Shown: positions 7,611-15,811, numbered from the stretch's first letter. The stretch: 24,105 nucleotides of DNA from Candidatus Aegiribacteria sp. (GCA_030638185.1 DAOWFD010000096.1:1-24105), one strand, 5' to 3'. Notes: a model not told the origin generated them from the letters alone. Made by a program: numbers and translations.

Positions 7611-8113
7611 TAGGCCTGTTCCTCCATGATTCTATCCAGCTTCTGCAGAATATCAGCAATCTGACCTCTCAGATCTCTGAGTCTGGCAGTTAGCATTTCA
7701 AGATCATCCTCTTCGCTGGCGGCCTCTCTCGGGGGTTTGTTCGCATTTCCAGCTATTCCGGAATGTGAATCGGCATTTGCAGCCCCCATCATCGGGAGTT
7801 CTTCCCGGTTGAAAGCCTCAACCGTTTCCCTGACGGTTCCGCCTTTAGCGATGTAGCAGAGCATGGATCCTGCGCTGAGCACTTCGTACGCATTGGGGCC
7901 GATATTGGAGGATATCACTGAGCCGGGTTTCTTCTTCAGAACGAATTGCGCTGCCTGTATGCCGGCTCCGCCGCTCTGGTTCACTGCCGGATTGTCAAAG
8001 CTCTTGAGGGTGAAATCCTCGGTATCCACTAGAAGGTAGTACTCAGCTCTGCCGAATACCTTACTGATGGGAGAATCAACATTCTTTCCGGTTGAACTTA
8101 CGATTACTTTCAT
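7610..8113 (-). CDS. NifX/NifB-like metal-cluster-binding protein with C-terminal coiled coil
   Basis: This 167-aa paralogue of the next protein has KVIVSSTGK, then VFGRAEYYLLVD, then SVISSNIGPNAYEVLSAG and a Cys in MLCYIAKGG. The HFGRCP of its neighbour is replaced by VFGRAE, and GGMGRRA by SSNIGPNA, so the two copies differ at the likely cluster pocket. The C-terminal ~35 residues (DDLEMLTARLRDLRGQIADI and on) predict an amphipathic helix like the tail of DUF5320 proteins. The start has a modest AGGA eight bases upstream. It lies three bases after the DUF5320 gene. Binding of a Mo- or Fe-containing cluster is inferred from the family. Confidence 0.85.
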   Translation of the reverse strand: MKVIVSSTGKNVDSPISKVFGRAEYYLLVDTEDFTLKSFDNPAVNQSGGAGIQAAQFVLKKKPGSVISSNIGPNAYEVLSAGSMLCYIAKGGTVRETVEAFNREELPMMGAANADSHSGIAGNANKPPREAASEEDDLEMLTARLRDLRGQIADILQKLDRIMEEQA

Positions 8114-8116
8114 CGA

Positions 8117-8467
8117 TTATTCCTTTTCTGTTCTTCTCTTCAGAAGTTGATTCACACGGTAAGCTATCTGTTCGATGGTGTCCGCCACGAACTGAACCTG
8201 ATTTCTCAGTGATTCTGTTTCCGCAGGCTCCTGATTATACACGGGGCCGTCATACTGTGGATACCTGCGCCACAGAGGAAGCCCTGTCTCGTAGTATCTG
8301 TTCCTGTAGCCCCGGCCTCCGCCGCCTCTCCTTGCGAAGAAACCGTAACCGCCACCACGGCCCGGACCGGTTGCGTATCCACCTGTCGGATATCCGGCGC
8401 ACCTTCCCATAGCTCTTCCGGTCAGGGGTCCTTCACCCCTGGGTCCTGTTCCATCTCCTGCCGGCAT
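8117..8467 (-). CDS. DUF5320 family protein
   Basis: The 116-aa product opens with the hallmark of DUF5320, MPAGDGTGPRGEGPLTGRA followed by MGRCAGY. A Gly/Arg/Tyr-rich middle (residues about 28-60, including RRGGGGRGYRNRYY) leads to a C-terminal helix LRNQVQFVADTIEQIAYRVN. There is one Cys (in GRCAGY). The family is of unknown function, but its genes recur beside NifX-like and MinD-ferredoxin genes in anaerobic bacteria and archaea. The start is supported by AAAGGAG eight bases upstream. It follows the padR-like gene with an 18-base gap, so both are likely co-transcribed. Confidence 0.85.
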   Translation of the reverse strand: MPAGDGTGPRGEGPLTGRAMGRCAGYPTGGYATGPGRGGGYGFFARRGGGGRGYRNRYYETGLPLWRRYPQYDGPVYNQEPAETESLRNQVQFVADTIEQIAYRVNQLLKRRTEKE

Positions 8468-8485
8468 GATTACTCCTTTCTTTTA

Positions 8486-8881
8486 TTAAGTTTTCTTGCC
8501 GTTACTGTGATGCAGTTCCATATGATTCTGATATTCACTGAAGAAGCGGTGAAGTATTCTATCGGTTTCCTCAAGGTCTCCCACCCACATCTGGAGGTAT
8601 CCATCACCTTCAGGAGAGAGAGAGTAAACCCTTCTTGCCGGACCCGAGTCACCTTCGGCCCATCTGGAAGTTATGAAACCTTTGTTCTCGAGGCTTCTGA
8701 GGATACGGTAAATGGTGCTTGAATCCGCTGGGTTTTCGCTGAAACCGAACCTCCGCAGGTTTTCAAGTAATTCGTAACCGTGGGATTCTCCGCCATGGAG
8801 CAGCAGTAGGAGGCAGGGCTCAAGGAACCTGTTTATCCTTCTGCCGCAGCGATTTTGAACTCCCCTTCTTCTTCCGGGCAC
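8486..8881 (-). CDS. PadR-family transcriptional regulator, probable autoregulator of the operon
   Basis: The 131-aa product is a winged-helix PadR protein. The N-terminal helix is RFLEPCLLLLLHGG, followed by SHGYELLENLRRFGF, the recognition region ADSSTIYRILRSLENKGFI and the wing SRWAEGDSGPARRVYSLSPEG; a C-terminal dimerisation helix follows. The start is the GTG at 8879-8881, four bases after AGGAGG; a longer reading from 8944 would begin inside the -35 box and lacks a ribosome-binding site. Cys12 and Cys23 flank the first helix, but sensing by them is speculation. A 25-bp palindrome lies across the transcription start (8894-8918), arguing for self-control and control of the genes down to 5167. 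Confidence 0.85.
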   Translation of the reverse strand: MPGRRRGVQNRCGRRINRFLEPCLLLLLHGGESHGYELLENLRRFGFSENPADSSTIYRILRSLENKGFITSRWAEGDSGPARRVYSLSPEGDGYLQMWVGDLEETDRILHRFFSEYQNHMELHHSNGKKT

Positions 8882-8893
8882 TGTGCCTCCTTC

Positions 8894-8918
8894 ATCTATA
8901 TGCAAACTGCACCTAGAT
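8894..8918 (-). promoter_or_regulatory. palindromic operator, probable PadR binding site
   Basis: A 25-bp imperfect palindrome centred on 8906. The outer arms are ATCTA and TAGAT, the inner arms TGCA and TGCA, with spacers of 2, 3 and 2 bases; 18 of 25 positions are symmetric. It overlaps the -10 box edge and the expected transcription start, and ends before the Shine-Dalgarno of the padR-like gene, so a bound dimer would block transcription. Confidence 0.65.
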
Positions 8919-8944
8919 GATAATAGCAGAAACCATTTTGTCAA
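8917..8944 (-). promoter_or_regulatory. sigma70-like promoter of the PadR/NifX-like/MinD operon
   Basis: On the minus strand an exact TTGACA (8939-8944) is followed after 16 bases by TATCAT (8917-8922), one mismatch from TATAAT. The start would fall near 8910, inside the palindrome. This also argues against translation starting at 8944. Confidence 0.6.
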
Positions 8945-9126
8945 GTGTGAAAAGAAAGTTTAGAATTGCATATTCAGGTTGTTCTGTAACCTTCGAAGCA
9001 AAAGATGATGAAGTTTGCGGGTAACAGAAGTCCTTAAAAAAAAACTTGCTTCTTCTGCTGACGTTAACCATCCTGGGCTTCGCCTTTGTAACCCAGAGGG
9101 CAGGTCAAGGCATGGAGGTCTGCAGG
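8945..9126. other. intergenic region between divergent promoters, no gene seen
   Basis: No credible ORF, tRNA or repeat. It contains a run of nine A (about 9039-9047) and a short inverted repeat, CTGGG (9073-9077) and CCCAG (9092-9096), with a 14-nt loop. This could be part of a structured leader, but I cannot assign it. Confidence 0.3.
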
Positions 9127-9156
9127 TTGTGATAATATGTTCTGTATGTATATACT
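9127..9156 (+). promoter_or_regulatory. candidate promoter of the hybrid histidine kinase gene
   Basis: TTGTGA (9127-9132), an 18-base spacer and TATACT (9151-9156) lie 30 bases before the ATG, and GGGAG serves as ribosome-binding site. The -10 match is good, the -35 partial. Confidence 0.4.
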
Positions 9157-9185
9157 AATACTAAAGCGATTTTCCGGGAGAACAC

Positions 9186-11900
9186 ATGCCATCAATAAAA
9201 AATACCGGCAGAGAAACAAACCTGATTAAAGAACTCAAGGATAAGCTCCGCCTCAGCGGATCAACGCTCAGGACAATTCTGCAGCTAAGCGAAAATATCG
9301 TACTTGTGCTGGATAAGAACGGTATAATAATTGAAGCAAGTAACCAGATTGAAGAGTTATTTGAAATTCCCTTCAGGGATATCATCGGTAAGATATCCTG
9401 GGACAGCTTTGTTCCAGATGAAGAGATAGAACGTATCACCGGTTATTTTTTTGACCGAGCAAGTGGTACAGCCAACCCGCCTTCAACCTATACGCTCAGG
9501 GTTAAGATTCCAGGGAAGGAATCCCGCTTAATGCGCGCGAACGAGGGGTTCATCCCTGGAACCGAAGACAGAGTCATTATACTGAAGGACCTGTCGGATG
9601 TAGTTCTTGAACAGCGGAAAACAGCGGAGACTGAAGAAAGATATCGTACTGTAGTTGAGAATACAAAGGATGGAATCCTCATATGTACCGCAGACCGAAT
9701 TCTCTTTGCGAATAATAGTTTCTGCAGGATGACAGCTCTTCCCAGAGAGGATATCTACATCCTCTCCCCTATGAATTTTTTCCATGAAGAGGACAGGGAC
9801 AAAATAGAATCCCTTTTTCTGAAATCCAGAAACAGAAAAAAAGGAACACCTGTGTTTGAAACGCTCATAAAAAGAAGTAAAGAATTCCTACCTGCAGAGC
9901 TCTCCTCAACACCCATGGTCTACCGGGATAAAGAGGCGGTTCTCATTTCAATAAGGGATCTTACACAACGGAAAAAAACTGAGAAGAAGCTCAAGGAAAG
10001 CCACAAGCTCATGAAAGCCATAGTGGACAATTCTCCAGTTGGCATCTCTGTGCATGACAGGAACGGTACCCTGCTCATGGCTAATGCTTCATGGCGCGAC
10101 ATCTGGAACAAGAGTATTGAAGACATGAAGGAAAAAATGGTCCCCCGTACCGAACTGCTCATGGATGAGAAGGATTCTTACCTTGGGGAACACATTAGTG
10201 GTGTGGAGGCAGTCTATAGAAAGGGCGGGGAGCTATACATTCCAAAGTTGAAGATCCCTAATCCCCCACCCGGTGGAGCCGAGTTCATCTCTCATCACTT
10301 CTACGCCCTCAAGGATGACAATGGTGAAGTTGATAAAGTGGTTAACCTCACGCTTGATCTTACGGAATCACTGAAAACAAAAGTTGAATTGATGGAAACC
10401 AGGAATCAATACAAAGAACTGACCGGAAACATACCGGTGGCCGTATACAGAACGACAATAGGATCGGGAGGTAAAATAGTCTTCTACAATCCCGAGATGC
10501 ACAGGATGTTCCTTGGAGAAGAAACCGGTAACTTTGACGGAATTTCGGCTAAGGATCTCTACGTTGATCCGTCCGGGAGAAAAGATTTCCTGGAAAAGAT
10601 TGCTGAAAATAATGTAATACGCGGTTTCGAAGCTGAATTGAAAAGACTGGATGGTTCAACCTTCCTGGCATCGATTTCTGCACGAAAGGTTACAGCAAGA
10701 GATGGACAAGAGGAATACATAGAGGGGATAATAAGGGATATTACAGCCCAGCGCCGCTTAGAGGAGGAGCTTCAGAGGATAGAACATCTTGAATCCATTG
10801 GAACTCTGGCCGGCGGTATCGCGCATGATTTCAACAATCTGCTCATGGCAATACAGGGGAACATCTCCCTTGCGCGGAATGAGGAAGATCTCTCGAAACT
10901 CTTCATGCGCCTTGAAGAGGCTGAAGCTTCCATTGAAGAGGCTACAATTCTTACCAGACAGCTTCTTACATTCGCCAGGGGAGGAGTTCCTCTGAAGAAT
11001 TCAGTTGAAGTTGCGTCATTCATACGGGAAGCCGTTATTTTTGCTCTCAGGGGCTCGGATGTAGAGGCTGTTTTCGACTTTGAGGCAGGCCTTAAAAAAA
11101 TAGAAGCTGATATGGAGCAGATCGCTCAAGTTATCAATAATATCACGTTAAATTCCGTTCAGTCCATGATTAGCGGCGGACGGATTACCGTGAGCTGCAG
11201 CAATGTTGAACTGGAGGAAGGTTCGGATACTCATCTGAAAGAGGGAGAATACGTTAAGATCTCGATAAAGGATACCGGGAAAGGAATACCCCCCGATGAC
11301 CTGAAAAAAATATTCAACCCGTATTTTTCAACGAAGCCTGATGGATCAGGCCTGGGGCTTCCCACCAGCTATTCGATAGTATCAAGGCATTCCGGAGCAA
11401 TAAGAGTTTACTCCGAAGAGGAGATGGGAACGGAGTTCGTGATATATCTTCCAGCCATCGGCAGGGAGGGGAAGAAAACTGTTTCCGAGGACGCACCCGA
11501 AAAGGAGACCCCTTCCACTCCTTCACATGTCCTGATAATGGATGACGACCCCAGGGTGAGGGAAGTTCTTTCGGGAATGCTAGACGTTCTCGGGCACGAT
11601 GTTACCGAGTCTTCAGATGGAACCGAAGCCGTCGAGCTTTACCGTGAAAGATTCACGTCCGGAGACCCATTCAATGCAGTTATCATGGATCTTACAGTTC
11701 CAGGAGGGATGGGGGGGGAAGACGCTATAGAAAAGCTGATGGAGATCGATCCTGATGTAAAGGCTATAGTTTCCAGCGGCTATGCCAATAATACTGTGCT
11801 GTCCAATTATCCCGATTACGGATTCAGCGGAAGACTTGTCAAGCCGTTCAGAATATCCACTCTGAAGAAGGAACTGAATAAGGTTCTGACCATGTCATGA
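9186..11900 (+). CDS. soluble multi-PAS hybrid histidine kinase with C-terminal receiver domain
   Basis: The 904-aa protein has no membrane segment, so it senses cytoplasmic signals. Four PAS domains can be followed at about 26-140, 147-262, 268-390 and 400-520, each opening with a phrase like LENTKDGILI or VDNSPVGISV. The dimerisation/phosphoacceptor helix has GTLAGGIAHDFNNLL with His547. The ATPase domain shows an N box (INNITLNSVQSM), DTGKGIPPDDLKKIF, an F box NPYFSTK and GSGLGLPTSYSIV. The receiver (about 778-900) has MDDDPRVRE, phosphoacceptor Asp835 in IMDLTVPGG, and KPF. There is no output domain, so a His-phosphotransfer protein or separate regulator must act downstream. The PAS ligand is unknown. 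The mutase gene follows after 42 bases. Confidence 0.92.
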   Translation: MPSIKNTGRETNLIKELKDKLRLSGSTLRTILQLSENIVLVLDKNGIIIEASNQIEELFEIPFRDIIGKISWDSFVPDEEIERITGYFFDRASGTANPPSTYTLRVKIPGKESRLMRANEGFIPGTEDRVIILKDLSDVVLEQRKTAETEERYRTVVENTKDGILICTADRILFANNSFCRMTALPREDIYILSPMNFFHEEDRDKIESLFLKSRNRKKGTPVFETLIKRSKEFLPAELSSTPMVYRDKEAVLISIRDLTQRKKTEKKLKESHKLMKAIVDNSPVGISVHDRNGTLLMANASWRDIWNKSIEDMKEKMVPRTELLMDEKDSYLGEHISGVEAVYRKGGELYIPKLKIPNPPPGGAEFISHHFYALKDDNGEVDKVVNLTLDLTESLKTKVELMETRNQYKELTGNIPVAVYRTTIGSGGKIVFYNPEMHRMFLGEETGNFDGISAKDLYVDPSGRKDFLEKIAENNVIRGFEAELKRLDGSTFLASISARKVTARDGQEEYIEGIIRDITAQRRLEEELQRIEHLESIGTLAGGIAHDFNNLLMAIQGNISLARNEEDLSKLFMRLEEAEASIEEATILTRQLLTFARGGVPLKNSVEVASFIREAVIFALRGSDVEAVFDFEAGLKKIEADMEQIAQVINNITLNSVQSMISGGRITVSCSNVELEEGSDTHLKEGEYVKISIKDTGKGIPPDDLKKIFNPYFSTKPDGSGLGLPTSYSIVSRHSGAIRVYSEEEMGTEFVIYLPAIGREGKKTVSEDAPEKETPSTPSHVLIMDDDPRVREVLSGMLDVLGHDVTESSDGTEAVELYRERFTSGDPFNAVIMDLTVPGGMGGEDAIEKLMEIDPDVKAIVSSGYANNTVLSNYPDYGFSGRLVKPFRISTLKKELNKVLTMS

Positions 11901-11942
11901 AAAGACCAGTCAACCCGATACATTCTTTTGGAGATACGTAAG

Positions 11943-13292
11943 ATGAAGGCTTTCAAGGCGTACGATATCAGAGGAGTCTACGGAAGGGACTTTGATGGGG
12001 AGACCGTATACAGGATAGGATTCTTCCTCCCCGGACTCCTCAAAACGAAAAAGGTTCTTGTGGGTTACGATTGCAGGAAATCTACCCCAGATGTTCTCAG
12101 TCATCTGGTTCAGGGTATCACCGATTCTGGAGCGGATATTTACGATATAGGTCTCGCAACAACTCCAATGGTATATTTCGCGACCGCTGCCCACGGGTTT
12201 CATGCGTCGGTACAGATAACGGCATCCCATAATCCAGCTGAATACAACGGTCTGAAGATATCCCGTTCAGATGCTCTTCCGGTAGGGTACGATACCGGAC
12301 TTAAAGAACTTGAGCATATGGTTGAGACAGGCGGTATTCAGCCTGTTGCTTTCAGGGGAAATGTAAAAGAGCTTCCCGGTATTAAAGCGGAATACATCAC
12401 CTTCCTGGGAAACTTCCGCGGGGATTATTCGAATCTGAAATTCGGAATCGACTGTTCCAACGGAATGGCTTCTCTACTTGTCAGGGATGTTTTCGGTGAT
12501 GAACCTGAATACCTGTACGACAGGATGGACGGTTCCTTCCCCAACCACCCTCCCAACCCGCTTGATGAAAGGAATACAGCCGATCTGAAAAGACTTGTCA
12601 TGGACAGGGGTCTTGATTTGGGGGTGATTTTCGACGGCGATGGTGACAGGGTGATGTTCATCGATGAGATGGGGAGATTTGTACGACCCGACCTGATCAC
12701 CGGCGTTCTCGGGCTTCGCTTCCTTAAGAAAGAGAAGGGCAGAGTCCTGCACGATGTAAGAACCTCGAGGGGAGTGATCGAATTCATAGAGAAATTGGGA
12801 GGCAGGCCGTTCATGTGGAAGGTGGGACATTCCCACGCGAAGATGAAAATGCGTGAATTAAGCGCAATATACGGCGGAGAACTAGCCGGGCATTACTATT
12901 TCAGAGATTTTTTCAACTGCGATTCCGGTATGCTTGCTGCGATTCTCGTTTTGAGTATCCTTTCGGAACTTAAAGAGCAGGGGGACACATTCTCACAACT
13001 CATTGATTCCATTAATGTATATTCAAATTCAGGGGAAATAAATTTCCAGATAGACGAAAAAGAATCCGCTATGAACAGTATCAGAGATTATTTCACTGGA
13101 ATTGAAAACCCCACGGTATCATATGATTTTGACGGATACAGGGTGGAATTCCCCCGATGGTGGTTCAATATCCGTCCTTCCAATACCGAACCTTATCTGA
13201 GGCTTGTCGCCGAAGCCGAAACTCCGGAACTCCTGGAAGAAAAACTAGAGAAGATAAGAGAACTTATCAAGAAATGCGGGGGGCACATATAA
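11943..13292 (+). CDS. phosphomannomutase/phosphoglucomutase (alpha-D-phosphohexomutase family)
   Basis: The 449-aa enzyme interconverts hexose 1- and 6-phosphates for polysaccharide and glycoconjugate precursors. All four family signatures are present: the N-terminal AYDIRGVYG; the phosphoserine loop TASHNPAEYNGLK (Ser95); the Mg site DGDGDR (D231, D233, D235); the sugar-binding loop GGELAGHYYF (E313); and the phosphate-binding RPSNTEPYLRLV near the C terminus. GELAGH replaces the usual GE-x-SGH, a mild change. The start is the ATG at 11943, preceded by GGAG; an in-frame TTG at 11928 is less likely. It is probably read through from the kinase gene. A hairpin overlaps its stop codon. Confidence 0.93.
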   Translation: MKAFKAYDIRGVYGRDFDGETVYRIGFFLPGLLKTKKVLVGYDCRKSTPDVLSHLVQGITDSGADIYDIGLATTPMVYFATAAHGFHASVQITASHNPAEYNGLKISRSDALPVGYDTGLKELEHMVETGGIQPVAFRGNVKELPGIKAEYITFLGNFRGDYSNLKFGIDCSNGMASLLVRDVFGDEPEYLYDRMDGSFPNHPPNPLDERNTADLKRLVMDRGLDLGVIFDGDGDRVMFIDEMGRFVRPDLITGVLGLRFLKKEKGRVLHDVRTSRGVIEFIEKLGGRPFMWKVGHSHAKMKMRELSAIYGGELAGHYYFRDFFNCDSGMLAAILVLSILSELKEQGDTFSQLIDSINVYSNSGEINFQIDEKESAMNSIRDYFTGIENPTVSYDFDGYRVEFPRWWFNIRPSNTEPYLRLVAEAETPELLEEKLEKIRELIKKCGGHI

Positions 13293-13301
13293 ATGCCCCC
13301 C
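13278..13301. terminator. hairpin terminator shared by the convergent mutase and protease genes
   Basis: Perfect 8-bp stem GGGGGGCA (13278-13285) and TGCCCCCC (13294-13301) with an 8-nt loop. The mutase stop codon (13290-13292) lies in the loop. It sits between two converging genes. No strong U-run follows on either strand, though the minus-strand exit reads GCATTTCTT. Confidence 0.6.
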
Positions 13302-13313
13302 TCCTCAGGACTG

Positions 13314-15758
13314 CTATCTGGTAAGAACCACTTTCCTGGTTACAGTTGAATCTTCCGTCCATACTCTCACGAAGTAGATTCCAGAAGTCACTCTGTTACC
13401 GCTGCCGTCAATTCCCTGCCAGGAAACGGCATGGGTTCCAGCGGCGAATTCCTCCGACGTAATTGTCTGTATCTGTCTGCCGGAAAGGTCGTAAACGGAA
13501 ATGCTCACCTCTCCCGCTTCCGCGAGAGTAAAGGGAACCGTAACCCTAGAGGAGAAGGGGTTAGGATAAACAGGATCAACAGATAGAGGCTGCATTGCTG
13601 ACTCTCCCCCTTCAATCCCTGTAAGTGGAACAGCATAGATCTCTATATCATCGATATTCCATCCGCAGTAGACCCAGCCTCCGTCGGTGCTTCCCATGGT
13701 CCAGCGGATGTATACCTGAGGCTGGTTATCTGCCACGGTCGAAATGTCGTAGCTCTGCTGTACCCAGCTATCGTCCTCAACGTAATCATCGTTTGCCCAC
13801 ACATCAGTCCAGTCGGTACCATTGGTGCTGACCCGTATATAGGCATGATCATACTCGGGGGATTCAACGCCAAGCCATCTCAAGAACACCAGCTGTGAAT
13901 TGAAGCGGCCGTAGAGGTTAAAAGCCCCTGTGGTAAGGTTACGCTCCGGCATGTTGTTAATATAATCGCCATAGAGATTGTATCCGTAAACGTTTGTTCC
14001 GGAATAGCCGGAAGTTGGATCCGGATTTCCATGCTGCCCACCCGAACCGGTTGGTGTTCCGAATGCCCAGTCACCCTCAGTGGTCCAGCCGGGGTCGGTG
14101 CTCAGATCCCAGCTGTACTGAACGGTAGGTTCTCCTATGGTGAGTACGCAGTCTCTGTACGTATCGCCCTGGTGTGTTGTGGTGTTGGTGAAATCGACCC
14201 TTACAAGGTAAGCTCCCGCCGGGAGAGTGCTAGCTGAACTGCCGATGGAGAATGTCACGTCAACAGGACTGTAGGGGGAAAGGCTTCCTGAAGGGGCGGA
14301 AATCTCCAGCCAGTCGGCAGTGCTCCCCTTTGTTATCTCGTAGTTGATGGAACCTTCTCCGGCGAATTCGAGTGTATAGACAGTGCTTGAAGGAGTGAAC
14401 GGCCCGCCTGCATCACCGCTTGAACTGAATCCCCCGGCCGGCGAAACGCAGAGGCCTGCAGGATTGGTCAGGGCTTTAATGCAGAAATTGGCGGTTGTGT
14501 CTACTGTGGTTAGATCAATCCAGGATGAACCTTCAAAGAAGAAGCTCTCCCCCGGATTGGCTCGTGAATCCACAATAGTTCTGTATGACGCGCCAAGAAG
14601 AACCGGAACATCGGAGGTGCAGTCGAAGGGCTGTCCTCCACTGGACAGCTGAAGGTAGAAGTAGAAATCATCTCCCACATCAAGCGTTACAGGGCTGGGA
14701 AGGCCAACAGTGTGAAATCCCGTACAAAGGGCCGTTCCCGTAAAGGATGCAAGCTCATCGGTAAGCTGTCCGCCGGAGAAGGAGCCGTAAATTTTAACTG
14801 TGTAATCAACGTTGTTTTCCACAGTGAAGAAGCTCACCGCCTCCAGCATTTCATCCTGTTCAGATGTAAACGCGTTAAAGACTTCGCTTGCGGTAGTAAG
14901 TGTATCACGCCAGCCGTGATAATCGTGGTAGTAAACGTTGGCGTACTGCATGAACTCAACCTCACGAAAGGATATAGCCCCCATGGTGGGATTCTGGCAG
15001 CTGTGCTTGTCGTAATAGGAAATCCAGAAGTAACCGCCCATTCCCCAACCCGTTCCCCAGCTGTTCTTGCAGAGCCAGGCTCCGGGATTTGGAGCTTGCG
15101 TTACCCTGAAGTCGTCCCAGCCGATTATTGCAATCGCGTGGTTCGGGTCCAGAGAACTCGACGGCGGCTGATAGTGTTCGTACTCTGCATTCATGAATGA
15201 GCCGTCGTAGCACATGCAGGTTCCAATTACGCCATAATCCATTATGGCCTGCTTGATAACATCTATATTTTCAAGGCTGCTGCCCGCGATGTACCATTCT
15301 ATCTCCCGCGGGTAGTAATAATGGTACGAATCAAGGTGTCTCACAGGAGGCGTTGTAAAGGACTGTCCATCAATATCACGCACGGCCCCCTCTCCCCTGG
15401 TAAGATATGCTGAGGTTACAAGGTAATCTCCACCCTCATGTACGGTAAGCCCGTTTCCCGTAGGAGGGGTCAGGTCATCGTTATTATGCTTGTTGAAGCC
15501 GTTCCACCAGTCAAGATGATATTCGGCCAGGTTCGGCTCTCCCGTTTCTCCAGCGGCCGCCCAGACGCCCGTCATAAACAGGTTGCCCTCTATCGCGGCC
15601 ATTGCCCCGAATGTCCAGCAGGTGCCGCCCTGCTGGCTTTTGACAGAGGTTACATAATTCTCTCCACCCACATCACGAAGGTCATAACTTGATGGCGGGT
15701 CAGCCGATATGATTGAAACAATGAATAAAAGAGCAATTGTGAGCAGAAGTTTTTTCAT
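13314..15758 (-). CDS. secreted papain-like (C1) cysteine protease with C-terminal sorting domain
   Basis: The 814-aa product has a signal peptide (about 1-19, MKKLLLTIALLFIVSIISA). The C1 catalytic domain starts at once, without a recognisable inhibitory propeptide: QQGGTCW with Cys47, NHAIAIIGW with His207, and CKNSWGTGWG with Asn232. About 260-430 and 440-545 are beta-rich adhesion-like modules; about 548-710 resembles a jelly-roll/MAM-like domain (WTTEGDWAFGTPTG, then WNIDDIEIY). The C-terminal ~80 residues form a FlgD-like sorting domain, with VYPNPFSSRVTVPFTL, ISVYDLSGRQ and SGIYFVRVW, typical of type IX-secreted or surface-attached proteins in FCB bacteria. The start has GGAGG five bases upstream. 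It probably degrades extracellular protein for nutrition. Confidence 0.9.
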   Translation of the reverse strand: MKKLLLTIALLFIVSIISADPPSSYDLRDVGGENYVTSVKSQQGGTCWTFGAMAAIEGNLFMTGVWAAAGETGEPNLAEYHLDWWNGFNKHNNDDLTPPTGNGLTVHEGGDYLVTSAYLTRGEGAVRDIDGQSFTTPPVRHLDSYHYYYPREIEWYIAGSSLENIDVIKQAIMDYGVIGTCMCYDGSFMNAEYEHYQPPSSSLDPNHAIAIIGWDDFRVTQAPNPGAWLCKNSWGTGWGMGGYFWISYYDKHSCQNPTMGAISFREVEFMQYANVYYHDYHGWRDTLTTASEVFNAFTSEQDEMLEAVSFFTVENNVDYTVKIYGSFSGGQLTDELASFTGTALCTGFHTVGLPSPVTLDVGDDFYFYLQLSSGGQPFDCTSDVPVLLGASYRTIVDSRANPGESFFFEGSSWIDLTTVDTTANFCIKALTNPAGLCVSPAGGFSSSGDAGGPFTPSSTVYTLEFAGEGSINYEITKGSTADWLEISAPSGSLSPYSPVDVTFSIGSSASTLPAGAYLVRVDFTNTTTHQGDTYRDCVLTIGEPTVQYSWDLSTDPGWTTEGDWAFGTPTGSGGQHGNPDPTSGYSGTNVYGYNLYGDYINNMPERNLTTGAFNLYGRFNSQLVFLRWLGVESPEYDHAYIRVSTNGTDWTDVWANDDYVEDDSWVQQSYDISTVADNQPQVYIRWTMGSTDGGWVYCGWNIDDIEIYAVPLTGIEGGESAMQPLSVDPVYPNPFSSRVTVPFTLAEAGEVSISVYDLSGRQIQTITSEEFAAGTHAVSWQGIDGSGNRVTSGIYFVRVWTEDSTVTRKVVLTR

Positions 15759-15811
15759 TTTAACCTCCAGGGGAAAAAGAGATTGTTAAATCACTTCGAC
15801 AGCAAAAAAAC

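Noticed and set aside
5167..8113. Nitrogen-fixation locus, suggested by the NifX-like genes
   Set aside because: No nifHDK, nifE/N or true NifB radical SAM gene in the window; the domain also occurs in ORP-type and other cluster proteins.
8882..8944. Longer PadR start at 8944
   Set aside because: It would begin inside the -35 box and cover the operator; the GTG at 8881 has an ideal AGGAGG.
9020..9100. Possible riboswitch or structured RNA before the histidine kinase gene
   Set aside because: Only a 5-bp stem and an A-run are visible; no known RNA consensus recognised.
14712..15200. Plus-strand open frame of 162 aa inside the protease gene
   Set aside because: Lies opposite the catalytic domain, whose motifs are intact; composition typical of antisense.
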